Source of the DNA: Synaphobranchus kaupii
Lineage: Eukaryota > Chordata > Actinopteri > Anguilliformes > Synaphobranchidae
Assembly: GCA_029718625.1 (NCBI GenBank)
Contig: CM056376.1
Location: forward strand, 28,419,424-28,483,423
Direction: 5' to 3'
DNA: 64,000 nt
A program made the position numbers and the translations under genes. Under the pieces are notes generated by a model, which ran no database searches, was not told where the DNA came from, and was given only the letters and a program-made list of their open reading frames with translations. Shown piece by piece: positions 1 through 11,800 of this stretch. Positions within the stretch are counted from its first letter, which is position 1; every line of letters starts with the position of its first letter.

Positions 1-10
1 AGACTGATTT

Positions 11-198
11 GAATCAATAGGCTCCTAATTGGTGAAAGTTGGACACATGGCCACTAAAACTAATCATTTGGTAGATAATGAAGAATTCAAACACAAAGCA
101 AATGATAACAAGCCAAACCTGCATTGTGTTAATAAGCTTAAAGAAAAAATTGAGTTAAACACATGTGTTCAACAACCTAATTAGGAGCCTATTGATTC
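11..198. mobile_element. Small MITE-like foldback element
   Basis: A 20-bp perfect inverted repeat (GAATCAATAGGCTCCTAATT at 11-30 and its reverse complement at 179-198) bounds about 190 bp of AT-rich DNA with no coding capacity. This architecture fits a non-autonomous DNA transposon. No clear target duplication was seen, so the superfamily is unassigned. Confidence 0.6.
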
Positions 199-454
199 AC
201 TTCACTCTTTAATTTGAGTGAAAATACATTATTTTGTAACCTCTTTTTATGTAATTGTTGCAATATAGCACAATAAGCACAACGTGAACATGGGGAGTTT
301 GTTCTACATGGCATGCATAGCTATTTCTGACATAATGTGTCTTAAGAGGGCGAATAATTCCTCCAAACATGAAAAGCACCTAATTAAGAAAAATTAACAG
401 CTTGTTAAAATTCTGGGATTGCAACTGTGGTTGCAACAAAAACCAGCATACACA

Positions 455-492
455 GGGGTCCCCCAGGACCGGTTTGGGAACCCCTGCACTAG
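455..492. repeat. hAT-like repeat terminus fragment
   Basis: A short imperfect palindrome of the CAGGGGTCCCCCAGGACC / GGGAACCCCTG type, commonly seen at ends of fish hAT-like repeats. Only this fragment is recognisable. The rest of 199-1334 shows no gene; it holds a poly-G run near 763-778 and a C-rich stretch near 805-1010. Confidence 0.35.
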
Positions 493-1334
493 AGAGCTCC
501 TATCATTGAGAAGATTTGTTAAAAATCAACATATAGTGGTGCACGAAAATAGAAGAACACATGATCACTCCAAGATTCACATACAGTCTCGCTTCAGCTA
601 AGGCAAGGTAGCACCAGATTAATAAAAAACACTAGAATTCGCTGCTGCATACATATTTCTCTAATGTAGTGTTCCAACCTATCAAAACGAAGATATGAAC
701 CACAGAACAGGTGTCTGGACCCCAGAAACTGCTGCTAACTGAAATAAATTGATTTGGGAGAGGGGGGGGGGGGGGGGTGTAGGAAGTTTTTACTCCACTT
801 TAACAACCTCCACCCCACCCCCCTTCCTTGCCTGCCCACAGCACACAGTAGCCTCTCGGCGTCTTGTCGTTATCTCTCCCCGCCCCCTAATTCCCACACC
901 ATTCACCCCCAGGTACAGACCTTGCCTCCCGCAGTCAGTTTCACTTCCTGACCCCCCCCTCCCTAAAAAGAAAACAGCAGCTCCCCTCCCTTCCAAACCC
1001 CAATCCTTCCCCCTTCTGTGTGCGTCATCCAGAGGATGCGACTTGGATCATCTGCACACTGCTCCAATGGACCAGATCTCCCTTTCCCGGATAATCGCCG
1101 TTACGGCAGCTTTTGTGACGCCACTGGCTACACTACGCCCCTGTCGGCGAGATGCGGAATGTGGAAATGGGTGGTAAAATAGCTGTTAGCAGGCAGCTGG
1201 TACACAGAGGCCGTAAAAACCTGCTCTGCGCTTCCCTGGGGTTCGCCGGCCAGGCTACCGCTAAAAAGGAGGTACACCACCTCCCAGGCCTCCATTGAGC
1301 GCAAGACCAGACGGTCGGGGTCAGAGGTCATGTA

Positions 1335-1520
1335 TGCGCATTCACGTTTAGCAGATGCTCTTATCCAGAGTGACTGGGCAGCTTACATTTGTACATCCAG
1401 TCCATGTATACAGCTGGATAATTACTGAAGCAACGAGACTGAAGCGCCTTTGCTTAAGGGTACTGTAGTGCCCCACCTGCAACCTCTAAGTTGTCAACCC
1501 AGTCCTCTAACTGCTAATGT
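1335..1520 (-). mobile_element. tRNA-derived SINE copy (V-SINE/HE1-like tail)
   Basis: Read on the minus strand, the sequence has a diverged tRNA-like head, then the signature linker 'acccttaagcaaagg', 'atccagctgtat', and a tail close to ACTCTGGATAAGAGCATCTG. The same linker and tail recur at 20.9, 22.4 and 43.5 kb. Internal indels show it is an old copy. Confidence 0.7.
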
Positions 1521-2758
1521 ATTGCATCAAAGAACACTAATTCATTGAACTGAAACTATGTAAGTTTCAAAAGGGGTTTTACATGGCGCTGGTGTAAATA
1601 CAAGGATAGACAATGCCTTGTATATTTCAAAAGACGTTTCCAAGCTGTGGAAATAAAGGAATACCTTTTTTTTTAAGGGATTAAACACAGATTTCTCTCC
1701 AGATTTAGGCTGAGATCTGAAACAACACAAGTGCCCAACACTTTCAGATCAATAGAATATGAAGCTTTATTATTTTTGAACATTATCTATTTACAAAAAT
1801 ATAACTTTAATTACATCATGAAGTACTAGAATATAAGTGAATGTGATACATTTCCAAAGCACTGTCACAGAATTATTATTATTTTTTTAATTAAGGCACG
1901 TCAAACTGATTAAGGATAATGTCTGGAATGATGATTGGAGATGTACATCCATAAATAAGTCACTCTCAAATATTACACATTGAAAGTAATGTACTTATGC
2001 TTATGACCTGGCTATGATCACTAAAATAAGCACGGATTAAATATTACTGTAAATGTGCAAGTTTTTTTTTTATCTCATGAACAAACATTATTATTCTTAA
2101 TAACGTAAATGTAAAAAAGCATTTCCATTTGAAGTATTTAAATATTAAATACTTCAGCACTGACAAGAGATGTGAAAATGATCACTCTTCAATAATAAGA
2201 GGAAAAGAGCTATCATGGTCAATGACCATTAAGTTATTTGGCATTATATGCATTTTGTTTTGTGCATAAGAATAAAGTTCCCCTGGACACCAGGCTTGAG
2301 GTAAATGCAATTTCAATTCAATCGGTTCAGAAAATGAATTGAAAAATCATCATTGAACAAATTTCAGTTCATGAACTGAATATCACATTTCCAAATTGAC
2401 TGAAATTCAATGGAATTGACTCCAACCAAGCTGGACATGGAGAAAGAGGTCCAACGTACAACAAAATAAATGCACACTTTTCACATTTTTCAATTGTCCT
2501 CACTTCATTTCATGTCCTCCTGAGCGTCCTAGAGCATGCTGGGAATTGTAGTCAGCTGGAGCTCCTCTCCATGAGAGTCCTGGACTTAGATTCCCAAAGC
2601 GCCTCAGAGCTGGAGTGCTGATCTAGGATCAGTTTAGACTCTTAGTTCATATTGGATGAGGTTAGGATATGATAGGGGAAGGCTGATCCCAGATCAGCAC
2701 TGTGAGGCATTTTATGAAGTGAAGGCCTTAGTGAAGTGTTCAAAGGATGCTGGGAAGG
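1521..2758. other. 3' flank/3' UTR of the nodal-related gene
   Basis: No coding region seen. It is the immediate 3' side of the minus-strand nodal gene, so its right part is probably that gene's 3' UTR. A minus-strand AATAAA at 1758-1763 is one possible polyadenylation signal, about 1 kb past the stop codon. The 3' end is not proven by sequence. Confidence 0.4.
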
Positions 2759-5208
2759 TCAGTGGCAGCCGCACTCCTCCACGATCATGTCCTCGTGGTG
2801 TCGGAGCACCACGTCGTCGCTCTCGTAGTACAGCATGGAGAGCGGGCTGAGGCGTGTTGGAACGCAGGAAGGGCAGGTCACGCGGTCCGGGTGGTACAGC
2901 TTCAGCAGGCTCTGAATTACGGGAGACAAAAGGACACATACGTCAGTCACCTTACAGAGATCAGCGCAAGCAACAACATCAGAACCATTCTGGGGTATAA
3001 CATCAACACAACTGTGACTGAAAAATCTACATCAAACAATCACCTACAAAGTGCAGAATCAGTCTGAACACCAAAAACATTACCCCCAAAGAGACCAGAC
3101 CTGTCTCAAGTGGGTATCTGAAATACTTTAACTCTTTAGTTGGTGGTTACATTTGAAACAAAAAACACTTCTGCAGATGAGAGGATTTTCAATAGAAATC
3201 GTTACTAATCACTAACGAAAGGACATAAATCACCAGAAAGAAGAGTTGGTCCTGAATATTGGTGAAAATATATGAAATAGATGTTTATATTAAATCTGTC
3301 AGGAATCTGCAGATATTTTACTGGTGTCTAAAAGGTTAAAACCCCCTGACTGAAGGGTGCTAAGAAGAGTGCTGTTGGGTCTTACCTGCATGTAGGCGTG
3401 GTTTGTGGGCTTGAAGGACTCGTCCACAGGTGTGGGGCAGTCCCCGGCACAGCGGAAGGCGTTGTAGCGTTTTGGGTACACGATCCACTCGTTCCAGCCG
3501 ATCTGGTCGAAGTCCACCCACATGTCCACCTTCCTGCAGAGCGGCGTCTGTCCGGCCTCCGCTGGCGGTGCGGTCGCTGCCACGCCCACCGCCTCTCGCA
3601 CCCTATCGCTCTCCTTGCGGTTCCTCTTGTGGCGCCGGTTCTGGCCGTCCCCCCCGGCCCGCTCCTTAATCACGTACTTGGAGCGCTCCACGGTGTGGAT
3701 CAGTGTAGGGGTGTGGTGGCCCCTCCAGGTGGGGTTGTGCTTGGAGAAGACCACCATCATGACCCGATCGGCCGTCGGGTGCCGGACCCTCCTCCGTCTG
3801 CTGCCATGTGCGTCCACGTCTTTATCCCCGCTACCTTCCTCCTCCTCCCAGGCCTGGCCGGGCACCACCTCCCCCTGGTGCAGCCAGAACTTGAGCAGCG
3901 CCGTCACGTTAAAGACCTTCCAGGAGGAGGCACTGGCACCGGGACTGGCGCTGAAGCTTCCCAGGAATAGCCGCTCTTCCGGGCAGGTTTGGGAATGGGA
4001 GCCGCAGGGCTGCGTGCGGGAGTGGAAGATGTCGATGGTCGCCCGCTCTGAGGCGGAGAACGCCGGCAGGCGGAAGCGCAGCTCTGACAGCTGGATGTTG
4101 TCACCGGTGGAGATGGAGGACATGTCGAATGTGACGGTCCACCTCTCGCCTACCTGATGGCAACCTGGTGACACAAAATGGCAAACATAAAGTAAGAAAC
4201 TCATCCAAGCACTAACAGCAGTCGATAGCACTAACAGCACAAAGAAAATAGAGGAAGTAAGAGACATTTAACTAATGTTGTAGAGTAGAAGTAAAATAGC
4301 AACTAGAGGACAGTCAAACAATATTGGGGAGCATGCAGGAGATTGCGTGTGAGACTGGCACTGACCAAATATCAAAACACATGAGGGACAGGCTAGAATA
4401 GGTGCTACAGAGTTGGAGGTAGATGTGTATTCAACCTCCCTTGCGGTCACATTCGTAATAGACGTCTGGGGGTCCGCTAATACACACACCCCGAGCACAT
4501 AAAACAGAACAGGCTCTTTAAAGTCGAATAAGCATTGTGACACTCCCCAGCTGTAAAAGGGGAGGACCCGATAAGCACAGATAACGCGCGCGCCACCTGA
4601 ATGAGCACGACGACGCGCGGACGATTCAACGGGCCCCTTGGCCCAAAGAACACTAAACCGACTCAACATTACGGGCAAGGTTTGTGAGGAAGGGGAAAAA
4701 ATTAAAACGGATCAAGTTTTAAAAAATACAAGTCTTAATAATTTAGATAAGTTAAATGTATAATAAATATCTTGTGACGATTAACTTTTTGTAATGCGCA
4801 CGCATAGGCTACTACTACTACTACACACACACAAATAGATTTAAAGAATTACTCACTTTTTGCAATCAGACTCAAAACGGAGTCGGAGTCGTGCATCGCA
4901 GGGTTGTCACTATGCTTGCTCCAAACAGGACTGAGCGCCTTGGTCTTCGCCGCGTCCCCAGTCTTGAAGGTTCGGTAAAGTTGCATCATGTACAGCGGGT
5001 ATCGACTGGAATGGTAGGCAGAACTTTTAAATCCAAAACTGGAGTCGGAAATAAAATGACCCCCGCCTGGCTGGTGGAGGATCTGAGACACTTGGAGAGG
5101 AGCTCCATTGAGAGGCATTTTCCTGGTGTGCGTAATTGGCTGCGAACTTCTCGCACTGCCCATGGAGAAGAGCAGCGTGAAGAAGGCGGCGTGAACGAAG
5201 CTCTCCAT
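2759..5208 (-). CDS. spaw: Nodal-related TGF-beta ligand, southpaw-like
   Basis: Secreted morphogen of the Nodal subfamily, signalling through activin receptors plus EGF-CFC co-receptor to Smad2/3 and FoxH1; Southpaw sets left-right asymmetry in fish. Coding exons, in gene order: 4857-5208, 3386-4164, 2759-2911; the joins keep frame (phases 1 and 0) with GT-AG ends, giving 427 residues. The product starts with a hydrophobic signal peptide ([14 protein letters not shown]), followed by a prodomain, a basic furin-type site (RRHKR) near residue 300, and a mature domain with [53 protein letters not shown] and the terminal ECGCH. All seven knot cysteines are present. The three-exon structure is that of nodal genes. 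Nodal family membership is certain; the choice of southpaw over ndr1/ndr2 is inferred and about 60% sure. Confidence 0.93.
4424..4486. promoter_or_regulatory. Paired FoxH1 sites flanking a Smad site (candidate ASE)
   Basis: Within nodal intron 1 (4165-4856), TGTGTATT at 4424-4431 and AATACACA at 4479-4486 are exact FoxH1-type sites in opposite orientation, 47 bp apart. Between them lies AGACGTCT at 4460-4467, made of two abutting Smad half-sites. Mouse Nodal intron 1 carries an asymmetric enhancer (ASE) with two FoxH1 sites driving autoregulation. The same role here is an inference. Confidence 0.65.
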
Positions 5209-5352
5209 GCTCGGATGACAGGTTTTTTTATTCTCCTCAAATGTGCAGCTGTCACATTCACTGTAGCAAATGCAGAGACGAGCGTTCTAGGGTCCTTCTC
5301 CTTGCCTGTCTGGCGAGAGAGTGATGAAGCGAAGGTGCCGCGGGCCCCGAGC

Positions 5353-5554
5353 ATTTATAGCGGACAGCTGCCCTTTGATGACCTCCCGTCCGCGGGGCTT
5401 TGAAGTCCCCCCCTCTGATCCACAAAACACCTCGGGATGGAAAGGGTTAACTCCTGTCAAGTTCAGTGTCCCTCGAAACCATTGAGTCTTTCCCTATTCA
5501 TGAGGCGCGAGGACTCTAATCCCTTTGTGTTGTATATTGGAAATACCCTTTGAT
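5353..5554 (-). promoter_or_regulatory. Nodal-gene core promoter: TATA box and possible TCF/LEF sites
   Basis: A consensus TATA box (CTATAAAT, minus strand, 5353-5360) lies about 145 bp upstream of the ATG, predicting a start site near 5325 and a short 5' UTR. CTTTGAT motifs, matching TCF/LEF sites, occur on the plus strand at 5373-5379 and 5548-5554. The TATA box is convincing; the TCF/LEF sites are short enough to be chance. Confidence 0.6.
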
Positions 5555-8061
5555 AAGAAATCTTAACAATAACATTAGTTAAGACAGCATCGGTATTAAG
5601 CAGAAAGAAATCCTTGACTCAGGATGCTTTCGCGTGAGCTTGGCTATATGTAAGCTATGTTTATCTAAATTTATTTCGGTCTTTAATACGCAAAACAGAT
5701 ACAGCCCAACAGCAAGAAGGCAACAACAGAAATTTAGACTTTGTTTATGAGCTCCATTTTACTTTATGTTGACTGCAATAGCGCTCAGGCGTATTTAGAG
5801 TTATCGCCTGTAAATCTAAATAAAACATCGCCGAATGCTAAATTTAAGAAGGTCGCCTAATCTACTTTGTCACTGACATGCCCTAGCCTAATAATTATAT
5901 AGCCTACTCTAGAGATAAACGGATGTTGTCAGATAAAAGGCGATTATGCAGTTTAATAGGCCTAATGCTGTTTTAATCGTGTTGTCTAAAGTCGACTAGT
6001 TATAATAATTCAAACAAACGAATAATATTGGTACTACCTGAATGGTGCCTATAATAATGTACAACACAATGTAGGCCTATAATAAATAGCCCCATATAGT
6101 TTTGAATTTTAAAAACGTCAAACTCGCATAAATATTTACTGCATTGGCCTATAAGTCGTCTTTTGTCATCTATTAAGAATGATTTCATATTTTTAAAATA
6201 ATTTTTGTAAGAAAGCCGCGTCGTGAATTCAAAAAGTCAAAATCCACCGCAATTATCCAAGCCATTGAAACGGATTCTCAGTATTAAACGGTAACAACAG
6301 CATGATGACAATGAATATAATAAGACATTTGCTCACAAGACAAATGTCGATTGATCTGGTCGCCACGTTAAACGCAGCATCTACAGAAACAACAGCGCGG
6401 ACATGAAGGCTATTTGTATAACAACGGGTGAATTGTTTCATCTCGAAATAAGTGGGATGATATGAAAGACAAGACACAAGACTTCACACACATTTTGATA
6501 TAGCAATAAAGCTTTTAAGTGCACTGAACTAAATTAATCTTCAAACGACACATATTAACACAATACATCCATTTCATATTTAATTATACATATTTTGCCA
6601 ATCTTTCAGACGACAATTATCTTTGCACTTTGATATAGAGTGGACTAATCCCTGAAGTTTCGCCCAAAACAAAATCCTCAACCAACTTCCCGTTGGGATA
6701 TTACCATAATCAAAACTATTCATTTCTACATATTTTGCGCGAGAGTAAACCCATGCGTAACCAAAGCATACTGATATAGATGTACAAAGCAGTGGTTAGC
6801 AGAATAAGTCATGAGGGTTATTAATGGAATTGTCATCACAGTTGACAAGTTGCCACCTCGCGCATGTCGTCAGCCATCGGAATACGAAGGGAAAGCGGAC
6901 TTCAGTACAACCCACCTGGGCCCCGTTTCCCAAAAGCATCTTAAGAGTTAAGATCATTTTGTGTTTTTGCTTTATTCATTTTATGATTAAATAATTAAAC
7001 TGTACTGACATTAGCTCTACATAAGATAATAAAAATAGAGGTAGAAAGACAAAAAACAAACGACGAAAAACAAACAATTAAAGTAGGCTACTATAAAAAC
7101 AAAATAGCCCAAGATGATCTTTACTCTAATATCGTTTTGGGAAACGGGCTCTGATCGATAATACAGTAATTAAAAAAACACCTAAAATCACTTTCAGCTT
7201 TCAGTGAGTGCGCGATTAAAATTAACACGAGATTCGTACGTGGAAGTCCTGAATTGCTTCGGCGCAATCACAATATTGTATTATCCATATGATGCATACG
7301 CATTCTACAAAATATACAAACACTTATTTTTGTTAAAGAGAGCATCATATCCAGAGTAGTCTGGAGTATGCACGGGGAAAATCAGTTTACTAAACGACAT
7401 TTGACTGCATTCCTCAGTCACAAGCATTTGTCGTTTTAATAGTTTTAACCATCATTGAATAGATTTTGAGTATACGCCTACACAAGGTGCCCCAAATTAA
7501 CTGTGCACTGTTTAACTGTGCACATTTTTCAACAGTTAGGGTTTTACAAAATGTTTTAAAAGCACAACTTCTTCATAATAGTATCTTAAACATGACAATG
7601 TGCTGTACACTCTAATAGTAACCATCCGTTTTCATGCATTTCTTAGCCGGCGAGGCTATGTGCGTTGTAAAAAAAAATTAAACATTTTTTTTTAACAAAT
7701 TTAAAAAAATAAAATAAAATAAAAAAAATAAAAAAGAATCAGGTAGTTGTTCCAGAAAATTGAGTTATAAACCATTATCAAAATTTTGGTCCATATATTT
7801 AAAAAAAACAAGATATTAAAGCAAAACAAAAGAACAGTTGACGTACAATCGGGAAATATCATTTGATTATAACGAAAAACAGGCACATTCAAGTCGCTCA
7901 CCATGAGTTCCTCAGTTTTGCAGGTAAGCCATTAGCCTTGTAACATCTGCGTGTACATAAAATCACTCCTTTAACCATCCTGGAACGTCCAAGCCTCCAT
8001 TCTCAGCCATCAAAACCCAGGCCCTCCAGAAGAGGTCCTTAGATTAACCTCCATGGTTATT
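5555..8061. other. Gene-free spacer between nodal gene and dguok
   Basis: AT-rich, with stops in all frames and no recognisable exons. It contains a MITE at 6919-7152 and an A/T low-complexity patch at 7670-7740. It is upstream of the nodal gene, so unrecognised enhancers may lie here. Confidence 0.6.
6919..7152. mobile_element. MITE with GTTTCCCAAAA terminal repeats
   Basis: The left end (GGCCCCGTTTCCCAAAAGC) is matched at the right by the inverse of GAGCCCGTTTCCCAAAACG. The interior is AT-rich with no coding capacity, about 234 bp long. Target duplication is not clear. Non-autonomous DNA transposon, superfamily unassigned. Confidence 0.65.
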
Positions 8062-8069
8062 GACTGGGT

Positions 8070-8262
8070 CAGAGGTGGAAATCCAGGGAACGTAAAGTAA
8101 AAGTCCTCCCCAGTGTTTTGCTCCAGTCACCTGGATTTGCTAATTAACATAATTCTTCAGGAAGGAGGTAGAACTAATTAGTGAAATCAGCTGGCTGAGT
8201 CTATGGGTGGAAGAAACACATGGTAGGACCTTTACTTTATGTCCCCTGGATTTCCACCTCTG
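8070..8262. mobile_element. hAT-type MITE with perfect 8-bp TSD
   Basis: Terminal inverted repeats start CAGAGGTGGAAATCCAGGG and end with the inverse ...CCTGGATTTCCACCTCTG. The element is flanked by GACTGGGT at 8062-8069 and 8263-8270, a perfect 8-bp target duplication, the hallmark of hAT insertion. It has no coding capacity. A diverged copy of the same family sits at 50040-50230. Confidence 0.9.
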
Positions 8263-8283
8263 GACTGGGTTTGACCTCTAAAG

Positions 8284-8475
8284 CAGGGGTGTCAAACTCC
8301 AGTTCTGGCGGGCCGCGGTATCTGCTGGTTTTCAGTGCGTTCCAGCATGAGTGATTAATGTAAGCCATTGATTGGCCAAGGAATCCACACACCTTGTTCT
8401 CAAGGCCTGATTGAAAGGAAACCACAAATACCTGTAGACACTGCGGCCCTCCAGGACTGGACTTTGACACCCCTG
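8284..8475. mobile_element. Second hAT-type MITE with perfect 8-bp TSD
   Basis: Inverted ends CAGGGGTGTCAAACTCCAG / ...GGACTTTGACACCCCTG, flanked by CTCTAAAG at 8276-8283 and 8476-8483. The sequence family differs from the neighbouring element at 8070-8262. Only 5 bp separate the two elements' target duplications. Confidence 0.9.
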
Positions 8476-8827
8476 CTCTAAAGGAATACTATGAAGTGCA
8501 TGGTCAGAGGCTCCCTTGCTTAGCTTATATATTCAGTTTAAAGAGTTTCTCACATGCTGTCTGTAGGCAGCTCTCAGAACAGTGACTCATTAATTCCATT
8601 TCCATTTTGTAAATGTGTAAACATCTGTCAGCATGTAACTCAGACAAAGCTAAAGTGGGTGTGTGAGTGTGAGTGCAAGTGTGTGTGCCTGAGTGTGAAT
8701 GTGTAAACTGAGTGTGTGTGCTTCTGGTAATCTCTTCTGTTTGCCCATGAGAGTGTGAGATGTCAGCAAGTCCCGGCACAGGGCAAATTCTTGGCTTGGT
8801 GAGATGAGGAAGACCATTTTCTGTTCT

Positions 8828-11800
8828 TCACAACCCATCGAAGAAAGTCTTCACCTGTGAAGAATGAAATGTATGCTACATTACATGCCAGCAAAAAATA
8901 AATAAAACAGTTTTTTCAAAGAACATAATCACGGGGAAAAAATAAAGACAATACTGCCCCCATGTGTTGAAAAGAGGAACTTTCTCCATTTTCTGACTGC
9001 ACCAACCCCAGGATATACACTGATCAGCCACAACATTAAAACCACTGACAGGTGAAGAGAATAACATTGATTATCTCGTTGTTATTTTGGTTCTGTACTC
9101 TAGCACTTTGAGTTTGAAAGGATACAATGAAGTGCAGACTGTCAGCTTTAATTTGAGGGTATTTTCATCCATATCGGATGAACCGTTTAGAAATTAGAGA
9201 ACCTTTTGTACATAGTCCCCCCCATTTTTGGGCATCGAAAAATATTGGACAGTTTAACATAATGTAGAATAAAGTAATAATTTTTAATATTTGGTCACAT
9301 ATCCTTTGCATGCCATGACTTCCTGATGTCTGTGACCCAACAATATCAAAAGATCTTGATATTTTATTTTCTGGTACTCCTACAAGCGATACTATAACCT
9401 CTCTGCATTTGAATGGATCTCTATGGGAATTGTGGGGTGGGACTAGATTTAGCTGTAAATTACACTGGGACAGTATGGAACACATGGTTGGCTAAATGGC
9501 TCCAAGTCATCAAGGGTCTGATGTATCAAACAAGCCTTAAACCATCACTCTGCTGCCAGAAATAAAGTAGATATGGATGGATAACTTGAAGGGTTTCTTC
9601 TCCTGACTTATTTTTCCATAGAGTTTAAAAGGAAAATTTGTCAGGAGAAACAACCCTTCATATGATCCGTCCATATCTACTGCAGTTCTGGCAGCAGAGT
9701 GATGGTTTTAGGATCGTTTGATACGTCAGACCCTTGATGACTTACAGCCATTTTACCAACCATGTATTCCATACTGTTCCAGCATAATTTACAGCTAAAT
9801 CTAGTCCCACCCCCAAATTCCCATAAAGATCTATTCAAATGCAGAGACGTTATAGTATCGCTTGTAAGTGGTTTTAATGTTGTGGCTGATCGGTTTATGT
9901 ACAAGGGACTAGGAGAGGTGTCTGTTTATCCCATACAAGCCAGTAGAGACAGGGGCAGGATTACCTGGGTAATGAGTCTTTTCTGCACCTCCACATCCCT
10001 CTCAAACTCCACACTGGCATCCAGCGTCAGCACAGGTACCCGTTTCAGGTGGTCAAAGTGCAGCCTTACAGAGAGAGGGAGAGGAAGAGAGATCACAGCT
10101 CACGTGGAGGGAGCAACAGGGCCCAGAGACCGCAATGGGTTCCTTGACATTCATCAGCCAGCTGCATGCTGGTAATTGTAGTTCAGCAGAACAAAACACA
10201 AAGGAGAAAGCCTGTGTCAGCTGCTGGTGCCTATGGGAGTATTTGAAAGACAAAATACCTTTCAGTTCAAACATCAGCCAAACCCAAGAGGAGCCAAACC
10301 TCACTCACTCAGTGGTCTTGTGCACCAGCCAGTTCTCATGCTGAGAGTGCAGCTTCTCCAGGTATGCAAGCTCCACCCCCCTTTCCTCCTCCCGCCCACG
10401 TTTCCTCAGGCGATCCATACACGTCTGTCACAAGCATCAAGCATAGTGTGACTTTAATGGTTTTCTTTCAGTATTTGTTAATAATAATAATACAAAAAAA
10501 GTGCTTGTCATATACCCAAAGCATAGTTACCAATAGGAAACAAGTGTGATATCTTATATGTAGTTTTATCAAAGGTATTATTTGTGCATTATAAGAATTT
10601 GCCTAGGTGTCCGCTGAGTGACTTAATGTGATAAAAACTGGCACAGTATAACACAAGACATTCACGACTTCACAAACATCTCAGTGCCAACCTGAGTGAT
10701 TGGTGCTCATTGTGGGTGGGTGGTACCCTTAGAGAGAGGGCAGGTGTGATTGGTGCTTGTTGTGGGTGGGTGGTACCTGAGTGAGAGGGCAGGTGTGATT
10801 GGTGCTTGTTGTGGGTGGGTGGTACCCTGAGTGAGAGGGCAGGCGTGATTGGTTCTCGGTGTGGGTGGGTGGTACCCTGCGGTCAGAGGGCAGGTGCGAT
10901 TGGTGCTCGGTGTTGGTGGGTGGTACCCTGTGGTCGGAGGGCAGGTGTGATTGGTGCTTGGTGTGGGTGCGTGGTACCCAGAGTGAGAGGGCAAGCGTGA
11001 TTGGGGCTTGTTGTGGGTGGGCAGTACCCTGCAGTGAGAGGGTAGGTGTGATTGGTGCTCGGTGCAGGTGGGTGGTACTCTGCGGTGGGAGGTGTGGGTG
11101 GGCATTTACCTCGGGCGGAGCCCTCAGGTAGATAATGCCCTCAAGCTGCAGGCTCCAGCCAAACTGCTCCAGGAGGAAGGAGTGCCAGTTCTGATACACA
11201 GCCCACTCTGTGGGGCTGATACAGCCTAGCTCAAACATATTCAGGGCAAAGATGTACCTGTGGGAGTGCCAGCCAATCAGAGAGAGAGGCATAGCGTCAT
11301 GGAGACACAGGATGAGTGACAGCGGAGGATACGGTCAACAAAAACGCCCATCATTTCTCAAATTTACGGAATGGTACGTCAGACACATGACTTTACACAT
11401 GAATCTACCCAGCTTCTAAGTGATTTAAGCACTTAAAAATGTAATGTGTACAAATAATGAAACACACCTTCATTTCTCTTATATGTGCAAGACAAACACA
11501 ATTCACAATTATCACAGCTCCACCAACACTTGAAGTTGCATTTTTTCCCTTCTTTATAAACACAACATGCCAATGGGTTAACTCGCTTATTCTAACCCTA
11601 ACCCTTGAGTGGATCTGTGCAATGTGGTCTCTCTTACTGGTGTCTTACGTGTAGCAACAGCCACACAGTTTTGCTCCCCCGCGGTCCCCTCACCTGTCAC
11701 TGTAGACGGAGCGCTCAAACACCTGCACAGGTGAGGCCTGGGGTCGGAGCAGGCGCTCGGGGGGCGGCTGTAACTGGGTCCGCATTCGGCTCATGCAGGA

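Noticed and set aside
749..1177. 142-codon frame after a poly-G run
   Set aside because: Low-complexity C-rich DNA, no homology recognised, overlapping frames on both strands.
4268..5403. Other long frames around the nodal exon 1 and intron 1
   Set aside because: Shadows of the nodal exon in other frames or intronic sequence with no family match.
10707..11292. Proline/histidine/threonine-rich frame of 187 codons
   Set aside because: Runs through the dguok intron 4 minisatellite; only its dguok exon 4 portion is real coding sequence.
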